The notes below the pieces were generated by a model that ran no database searches, was not told the DNA's origin, and saw nothing but the letters and a program-made list of their open reading frames with translations. A DNA stretch of 16,284 nucleotides from positions 1 to 16,284 of the forward strand of contig JAUWZG010000019.1 of NCBI GenBank assembly GCA_030615425.1, given 5' to 3'. The position numbers and the translations under genes were made by a program. This DNA is from Dehalococcoidia bacterium (GTDB lineage: Bacteria > Chloroflexota > Dehalococcoidia > Dehalococcoidales > BS750m-G39). Positions 13,761 through 16,284 of the stretch are shown one piece after another (the stretch's first letter is position 1; each line of letters begins with the position of its first letter).

Positions 13761-15290
13761 TCACATTATGCGCTTGAGCCTGGGGTTGGGGGTAATACCG
13801 GGGATTCTGCCCCGCTTGGCAATTGGCTTACCTTCTATCTCGTGGAGGTCGGCGGTAAAATCAATGGGCTTAGCCCCACTGATATAGCTGCCGACGCCAA
13901 AGCCGTCTACCGGCGCCCCAGCCTGAACAAACTGCTCGATACGCTCCATGTTAATGCCACCACTGACAAAAATCTTGACTTTTTCAAAGCCAGCTAAGTC
14001 CAGCCTAGCCCTGACCTCCTTAACCAGGTCGGGAGTAACCCGCCCCCGCTCCGGGGGAGTATCAAGGCGCACGCTAGCCAGCTTCTTACCCAGAGCCCGA
14101 GCCACCAGCACCGCTTCCTCTGCTTCATCCTTAAAGGTATCAACCAGAGCCACACGGGGAACCCCCTTCGGCATATGCTTATCAAAGGCCTGGGTAGCCT
14201 TAACCGTATCCCCTATGACTAAAATCAGGGCGTGGGGTATAGTCCCTGACGGCTCAATACCAGCCAGCTTAGCCCCGGCTACACTGGAGCAGCCAGCGCA
14301 ACCACCAACAACAGCTGAGTAATCCATTACCCCCGCCACCGAAGGATAAACATGGCGAGCGCCAAAGCTGACGACGGGTATCCCCTGGGCTGCTTCTACA
14401 CACTCGCGGGCAGCAGTTGCCCATCCACTACAGTAGGCCAGGATGCCATCTATCGCCGTTTCATACAGCCCATAGCTCTGATAGGGGGCGGTGATGCGCA
14501 ATACCACTTCCCTCTCCTTCATGGTCTCACCCTCAGCCAGAGCCCACACCTCACGGTTGCCCTCAGGCAAGACCCGAGCCAGCAGAGCCTTGGACTCCTC
14601 CATGCCGCAGAATACCCCCGCCCTGCCAGCGAAGAACTCCATAGTCGCCACCGGGTTAAGCCCTTCTTTACGCAATATTTCTACAGTGCGAGCGAAGTAA
14701 ATATCAGCCGTCTCCCCGGAGAGGATAGACTCAAGAGGTTCAAACTTGGCTGGCTTAGCCCGACCAACCACCGGGCTGGTCAACTTAGCCCCCAGGGTGT
14801 TTTCCATATAATCCAGGGCAAAGTGGTGCGCCTTTTCATCAAAGGAGGCAACACAGTCAACCGGCACCTCCACCTCGTAACCACGGATTCTGGCATCAGC
14901 CACAGCGTACAATACGCAGATGTGAGTACATACCCCACAAACAATCATCTTATCCGGCTTGAGCCTTTTCAGCTTCTCCTCAAGCGGGGTACCAAAAAAC
15001 GAACTGTAAGTCTTTTTGGATATTATCTCGCCCTTATATTTGGCTAATTCGTGGATGACCTCCGCCTCGGCAGTGCCCTCAATGGCATGGGGCGGAAACA
15101 TCTTGAACTCGGGGTCATCGGGGGCATGACGGTCACAAAGGAAGAATACCTTGGAGCCTTGGGCAAGCTCCCGCTCCAGCAGACGCTGGACATTGGGGAT
15201 TATGCGCCGAGCCCTCTCCCCACAATACAGAGGATAACCCTCCTCCAGGAAACCTCTAAGCATATCAGAAACCAGAACTACATTAGCCAT
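13761..15290 (-). CDS. Nicotinamidase - nicotinate phosphoribosyltransferase fusion protein
   Basis: A 509-residue two-domain protein predicted to turn nicotinamide into nicotinate and then nicotinate mononucleotide, the Preiss-Handler salvage route to NAD. Residues 1 to about 175 are a cysteine hydrolase of the nicotinamidase/isochorismatase fold. It has catalytic Asp9, Lys92 or Lys93 and Cys125 (GVCTHICV), with likely metal ligands Asp53, His55 and His68 (PPHAIEGT) as in nicotinamidases. Residues about 185-509 resemble archaeal-type nicotinate phosphoribosyltransferase: ADIYFART (195-202), YGLYETAI (273-280), SFGARHVYPS (308-317), VDTFKDE (383-389), RLDTPPERG (408-416), VSGGI (442-446), GFGVGSYIS (463-471). 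The C-terminus ends right after KRGRIPG. I recall a cysteine-rich zinc segment beyond this point in the Thermoplasma enzyme; it is absent here. GGGAGGGAGG precedes ATG at 15290, 22 nt after purH. An isochorismatase role for the first half is unlikely, given the metal ligands and partner domain. Confidence 0.88.
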   Translation of the reverse strand: MANVVLVSDMLRGFLEEGYPLYCGERARRIIPNVQRLLERELAQGSKVFFLCDRHAPDDPEFKMFPPHAIEGTAEAEVIHELAKYKGEIISKKTYSSFFGTPLEEKLKRLKPDKMIVCGVCTHICVLYAVADARIRGYEVEVPVDCVASFDEKAHHFALDYMENTLGAKLTSPVVGRAKPAKFEPLESILSGETADIYFARTVEILRKEGLNPVATMEFFAGRAGVFCGMEESKALLARVLPEGNREVWALAEGETMKEREVVLRITAPYQSYGLYETAIDGILAYCSGWATAARECVEAAQGIPVVSFGARHVYPSVAGVMDYSAVVGGCAGCSSVAGAKLAGIEPSGTIPHALILVIGDTVKATQAFDKHMPKGVPRVALVDTFKDEAEEAVLVARALGKKLASVRLDTPPERGRVTPDLVKEVRARLDLAGFEKVKIFVSGGINMERIEQFVQAGAPVDGFGVGSYISGAKPIDFTADLHEIEGKPIAKRGRIPGITPNPRLKRIM

Positions 15291-15312
15291 AGCCTCCCTC
15301 CCAGATTAGAGC

Positions 15313-16284
15313 TTAATGCCTAAAATGCCTCGTACCGGTAAAAACCATAGCCATATTATGCCCATCAGCCGCCTTAATTGAGTCTTCGTCCCTTATTGAG
15401 CCGCCGGGTTGGATAATGGCAGTTACCCCAGCCTTAGCTGCCGCCTCCACCACATCGGGGAAGGGGAACATGGCGTCTGAAGCCAGAACACTTCCCGAAA
15501 CTTTGTCTCCAGCCTTCCCAATAGCTATCTGAGCACTGATGATGCGGCTGGGCTGTCCGGCACCCATTCCCGAGAGCGTCTTATCCTTAGCCAGCACAAT
15601 GGCATTTGACTTTATATGCTTAACCGCCCTCCAGGCAAAGAGCAAGTCCTTTATTTCGGTTGGCGTGGGCTGGCGCCTGGTCACCGTCTTCAGGTCAACC
15701 TTGCCCTCGGGGAGAGAGTCTGAGTTCTGGACAAGGAAGCCACCCTTTACCCTGCGGAAGTCAAGATAGCCTGGCAGCGCCTTACCGTAGCCCGGCGGCA
15801 GCTGGGCAACAAGAATACGCAAATCCTTCTTGGTCTTCAGTAACTCTAGTGCCTCGGCCTCATATTTCGGGGCGATAACTATCTCATAGAAGACCGGCTT
15901 CATTTCCTCAGCCATAGCCAGGGTAACCGCCCGATTTGAAGCCACAATGCCGCCGAAGGCAGCCACCGGGTCGCCGCTAAAGGCACGCCGGTAGGCTTCG
16001 GCAATATCATCATGGCTGGCCAGCCCACAGGGATTAGTGTGCTTGATAACGGCTACCGTAGGCGCGGCAAAGTCAGTTACCGCCCCCCAGGCAGCGTCGG
16101 CATCCAGAATATTGTTAAACGAAAGCTCTTTACCCCCCAGCTGCTCGGCCCAGGTGATGCCGCTCTCCACGGCACCTCCCACCGCCGGCTCAGCGTAGAA
16201 GGCAGCCGGCTGATGGGGATTCTCGCCATAGCGAAGCCCGTAGCGTTTCTTGAGGGCAACGGTCATATCTTCGGGGAAGCCCTC
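15313..16284 (-). CDS. purH: Bifunctional purine biosynthesis protein PurH, AICAR transformylase part (5' end outside the window)
   Basis: The last 323 residues of PurH, the enzyme that formylates AICAR with 10-formyl-THF and closes the ring to IMP, the final two steps of de novo purine synthesis. The frame runs open to the window edge: six residues (EGFPED) precede the first Met at 16266, which is internal, not a start. Visible landmarks are LRYGENPHQ (the usual opening of the transformylase domain), ELSFNNILDADAAW, and the catalytic Lys-His pair in VIKHTNPCG. Near the end come QPGGSIRDED and the standard C-terminus GHNMAMVFTGTRHFRH. The IMP cyclohydrolase domain should lie beyond 16284. Its 3' end is 22 nt before the NAD-salvage fusion, so the two are probably cotranscribed. 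Confidence 0.97.
   Translation of the reverse strand, partial: EGFPEDMTVALKKRYGLRYGENPHQPAAFYAEPAVGGAVESGITWAEQLGGKELSFNNILDADAAWGAVTDFAAPTVAVIKHTNPCGLASHDDIAEAYRRAFSGDPVAAFGGIVASNRAVTLAMAEEMKPVFYEIVIAPKYEAEALELLKTKKDLRILVAQLPPGYGKALPGYLDFRRVKGGFLVQNSDSLPEGKVDLKTVTRRQPTPTEIKDLLFAWRAVKHIKSNAIVLAKDKTLSGMGAGQPSRIISAQIAIGKAGDKVSGSVLASDAMFPFPDVVEAAAKAGVTAIIQPGGSIRDEDSIKAADGHNMAMVFTGTRHFRH

Noticed and set aside
14352..15047. 231-residue plus-strand frame inside the NAD-salvage fusion gene
   Set aside because: The minus strand encodes recognisable nicotinamidase and NAPRTase motifs throughout this span. The antisense frame has no known motif and no ribosome site.
16077..16266. ATG at 16266 as the true start of an independent AICAR transformylase gene
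   Set aside because: The frame is open to the window edge, and the preceding residues (EGFPED) continue the usual PurH sequence into the transformylase domain, so the Met is internal.

Overview
The window is bacterial chromosomal DNA of moderate GC content carrying mostly core metabolic and housekeeping genes. The mix is CIRCE-controlled groES-groEL, TsaD, TilS, a DUF2851 protein, a radical-SAM-linked DUF2344 protein, a diaminopimelate decarboxylase start and a benzoate-CoA-ligase-like enzyme. Together with the look of the proteins this suggests an anaerobic Chloroflexota bacterium, probably Dehalococcoidia-like. That placement is inference from remembered protein resemblance; there is no rRNA gene in the window to test it.

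Layout. 1-96 (-): 5' end of lysA. 500-2089 (-): aryl/benzoate-CoA ligase. 2504-3766 (+): M16 zinc peptidase. 4088-6045 (-): groES-groEL operon with a perfect CIRCE operator and a sigma-70-type promoter. 6316-6564 (+): small XRE-type regulator. 6799-8175 (+): DUF2851 protein, overlapping tail-to-tail with tsaD (8137-9114, -). 9473-12815 (+): a three-gene operon of CNNM/CBS membrane protein, DUF2344 protein and tilS, with a strong promoter. 12812-13609 (-): PrsW-like membrane protein. 13761-16284 (-): purH (5' part outside the window) followed 22 nt later by a nicotinamidase-nicotinate phosphoribosyltransferase fusion.

Three things stand out. First, the small regulator is bracketed by two promoters of identical architecture, 280 bp apart. 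Each has TTGACA, a 17-nt spacer holding the palindrome TACAC-N6-GTGTA, and a -10 box. One drives the regulator; the other starts over its stop codon and points at the DUF2851 gene. This looks like an autoregulated two-promoter switch. Second, five of the six longer intergenic gaps without a gene (142-474, 2146-2436, 3781-3990, 9176-9395, 13663-13755) hold pieces of a dispersed G-rich inverted-repeat family. It contains nine perfect G-quadruplex motifs (four G-triplets with one-base loops); the sixth gap (6618-6798) holds a related G4-free copy. Third, both steps from nicotinamide to nicotinate mononucleotide are fused in one polypeptide.

Several promoters (lysA, the XRE gene, and probably tsaD) place the expected transcription start at or within a few bases of the start codon, suggesting leaderless or near-leaderless mRNAs. 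groES, groEL, the PrsW-like gene and the fusion gene have clear Shine-Dalgarno sequences. I saw no tRNA, rRNA, CRISPR array, transposase or prophage gene.
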